The notes below the pieces were generated by a model. That model made no database searches and was not told the DNA's origin. It saw only the letters and a program-made list of their open reading frames with translations. Below, one piece after another: positions 62,274 through 64,000 of a stretch of DNA of 64,000 nucleotides (the stretch's first letter is position 1; each line of letters starts with the position of its first letter). The stretch covers positions 124,001-188,000 of the forward strand of contig NZ_JAJGZV010000007.1 in NCBI RefSeq assembly GCF_020805785.1. Direction: 5' to 3'. Both the position numbers and the translations under genes were made by a program. This stretch comes from Flavobacterium chungbukense (GTDB lineage: Bacteria; Bacteroidota; Bacteroidia; Flavobacteriales; Flavobacteriaceae).

Positions 62274-64000
62274 TTAATTTTTTATATACAAATAACCCGA
62301 TTTCTCCTGCGTCCTATTTGAGGTTTCATTCTGATATTTCAAGGTATAGAAATAGGTTCCATCCGGCAGGCGGTCACCTCTTGAGATTGTTGTCCTTCCG
62401 TCTGAATATCCCTGGAATATGTTTCTGTTTGACCCATAACCCGAGGTCTCGAAGACTTTTACTCCCCAGCGGTTATAAATCTCAACACTATTATTTGGAT
62501 AGCACTCCAATCCCTGTATATGGAATTCGTCATTAATTCCGTCTCCATTTGGAGAGACAGCATTAAACACTTCTATGACACAGTTAACAACATCAACCAC
62601 TGTTGGATTATCACCTAAAAAATTTTCATCGTCAGAAAGGGCATTTACTTTTGCTCCCGAAGGCGGCGTCCCTTCTGCCAAGGCCTGATTAGTGACTGAT
62701 CCTGCATCGATATCAGCGCGCGTAATTACATACACGGCGCTGAAATTTGTTGCATTAATCTCTTGCGGCGCTAAAGTGATCGGGCTGCCGGACAGCACTA
62801 TTGCAGGCAGATTATCCGTTATCAATACATTTGTCAAGGTTGTATTCCCCGTGTTTTTAACCTCAAAATTATACCTGATTGTCTCTCCTTCTTCGGCAAA
62901 TCCGTTGCTGTTCTCATCTATTACAACAGCTTTCTTGATTACCGCGATGCCTGATTCTGCGGCCAATGGGGTAATGGTGCAGGCTGGACAGAGGGGATCT
63001 GCCGGACATGCGGTACATGGCAGCGGATCAGTTGATATTGCAGTTACATCATTTCCTTTAGGATCTTTACCTATTGCTTTTGCAAGGTTGTAGACTACTG
63101 CTCTATCAAGATCAGCCTGCGTTACCATATGAACGGCTGTAAATGCCGAGGTATCTGCCGCACCTGGGGCTAATGAAGGCAAAGGTCCTCCTGCTACAGC
63201 GGCATTATCATCAAGTATGATAATGTTGGTCAATATTGTCCTTCCAATATTTATCACTGTAAAAGAATATTCTATTCTGTCGCCGATATCAATTTTTCCG
63301 TCACCGTTCCCATCCACATAGGTTCCGTGTTTGGCAAGTGAAATGCCAGCGATATTGTCTGTCGGCAAATCGGTCGAACAGCCTGCAGGATTGGTACATG
63401 AAGGATCTGGATTCCCAGGATTATTAGGATCTTCCGGTTTAGAAGGCACCTCCGGCCCCCCATTTGCTGATGCTGTGGCAAGGTTTGCAATTGTTGTTAT
63501 ACCTTTAAGATCGGACGCTGTCTTAACTTTGAAGCTGAAGCTCTGGATCATGCCAACTCCCAAATTGGTAGCCGTAAAAATGACTATTCCGTCTGTAAGT
63601 GTCCCCCCGCTTACATAAGTTGTATTTGCCGGTACAGCATCTCTAATTGTTACAGCGTCGATTTTGGCACTTCCTGTATTTTTAACGGTAAGCCTATAGG
63701 TTAACTCTTCATTGGCCTGCGCTTTGCCGTCTCGATCTGAATCAAGTACTGTTTTCACTAAGGTAAATACAGCAGGACAATTATCTACATTCAATGTAAT
63801 TAAATTGCTTTGCATTGAAGTGCATATTCCATTACTTACCACAGCGCTGTAAGTTCCCGCATCAGAAGCTGATGCCTCTGCTATCACATAAGAGGAACTT
63901 ACAGCTCCAGTGATTGCACTGCCATCTTTATACCACTGAAAAATTCCTGTGCCTGCTGCGCTGATTGTTGCACTGTTGCCTGCACATATTGACGCTTGTC
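62274..64000 (-). CDS. Large T9SS-secreted adhesin, N-terminus outside window
   Basis: The frame is open to the right edge, so the start is missing. About 575 residues are visible. An Ig-like segment (FQWYKDGSAITG) is followed by three DUF11-type repeats (VKNTGSAKIDAVTI, VINIGRTILTNIII, VKNTGNTTLTNVLI) with poorly conserved linkers rich in Pro and Cys. The C-terminal gliding-motility type domain has NAVSPNGDGINDEFHI, EIYNRWGVKVFE and GTYFYTLKYQ. Such proteins are exported by the T9SS and act as surface adhesins. Confidence 0.88.
   Translation of the reverse strand, partial: QASICAGNSATISAAGTGIFQWYKDGSAITGAVSSSYVIAEASASDAGTYSAVVSNGICTSMQSNLITLNVDNCPAVFTLVKTVLDSDRDGKAQANEELTYRLTVKNTGSAKIDAVTIRDAVPANTTYVSGGTLTDGIVIFTATNLGVGMIQSFSFKVKTASDLKGITTIANLATASANGGPEVPSKPEDPNNPGNPDPSCTNPAGCSTDLPTDNIAGISLAKHGTYVDGNGDGKIDIGDRIEYSFTVINIGRTILTNIIILDDNAAVAGGPLPSLAPGAADTSAFTAVHMVTQADLDRAVVYNLAKAIGKDPKGNDVTAISTDPLPCTACPADPLCPACTITPLAAESGIAVIKKAVVIDENSNGFAEEGETIRYNFEVKNTGNTTLTNVLITDNLPAIVLSGSPITLAPQEINATNFSAVYVITRADIDAGSVTNQALAEGTPPSGAKVNALSDDENFLGDNPTVVDVVNCVIEVFNAVSPNGDGINDEFHIQGLECYPNNSVEIYNRWGVKVFETSGYGSNRNIFQGYSDGRTTISRGDRLPDGTYFYTLKYQNETSNRTQEKSGYLYIKN

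Noticed and set aside
1..64000. Integrase, tRNA genes or direct-repeat attachment sites
   Set aside because: None could be recognised, so the ends of the element are not assigned.

Overview
The window looks like a flavobacterial (Bacteroidota, Flavobacterium-like) chromosome segment, mostly an integrative and conjugative element (ICE). Evidence: Bacteroidetes-type Tra/Mob genes, TAnnTTTG -7 promoter elements, SusC/SusD pairs, type IX secretion (T9SS) proteins, a gliding-motility-type C-terminal domain, and AT-rich sequence. No integrase, tRNA or attachment site is visible, so neither ICE end can be placed.

Layout. 1-4.2 kb: minus-strand transfer operon (TraD-position membrane protein, TraE, TraF, a cytosine-methyltransferase-like protein, and TraG running off the left edge). 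4.4-9.8 kb: small membrane protein, RteC-like and AraC-type regulators, a lipoprotein, and a TPR/AraC sensor-regulator divergent from it around a strong palindrome. 9.9-14.3 kb: restriction-modification locus with two adenine methyltransferases, an HNH nuclease and an XRE controller. 14.3-14.5 kb: a long-hairpin RNA candidate (6S-like). 14.7-23.7 kb: SusC, SusD and an S9 peptidase, convergent with a small Cys-containing exported protein (DUF6520-like) and a MauE/propeller membrane protein. 24.3-28.1 kb: oriT-like repeats, relaxosome accessory protein, relaxase and VirD4-type coupling protein.

29-38.7 kb is a very AT-rich defence island: SAM methyltransferase, DUF4365 nuclease-like protein, Shedu (DUF4263), two PIN-domain proteins, two HEPN proteins (one paired with a PIN), a zinc-ribbon protein, and small membrane proteins. 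Several genes are separated by related, imperfectly palindromic spacers that resemble integron attC sites. I consider this array the most promising candidate for an undescribed arrangement.

38.9-47.9 kb is visibly richer in G+C: response regulator, dinB-dnaE-alkB mutagenesis/repair operon, DUF3606 protein, acidic protein, xseA/xseB. 48.0-52.3 kb is an Avs-like STAND NTPase with an Mrr-like nuclease domain. 52.7-55.2 kb carries ssb, a hypothetical gene, pcfK and pcfJ, typical ICE genes. 55.3-64 kb has a small protein, two tandem DUF1254-type lipoproteins, and a T9SS locus (OmpA/PD40 protein, PorP/SprF, and a DUF11-repeat adhesin running off the right edge).

Taken together, conjugation genes carry a broad anti-phage cargo (R-M, Shedu, Avs, HEPN/PIN), a nutrient or peptide uptake locus and DNA damage-tolerance genes. 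Function calls come from sequence motifs read by eye; no database search was run.
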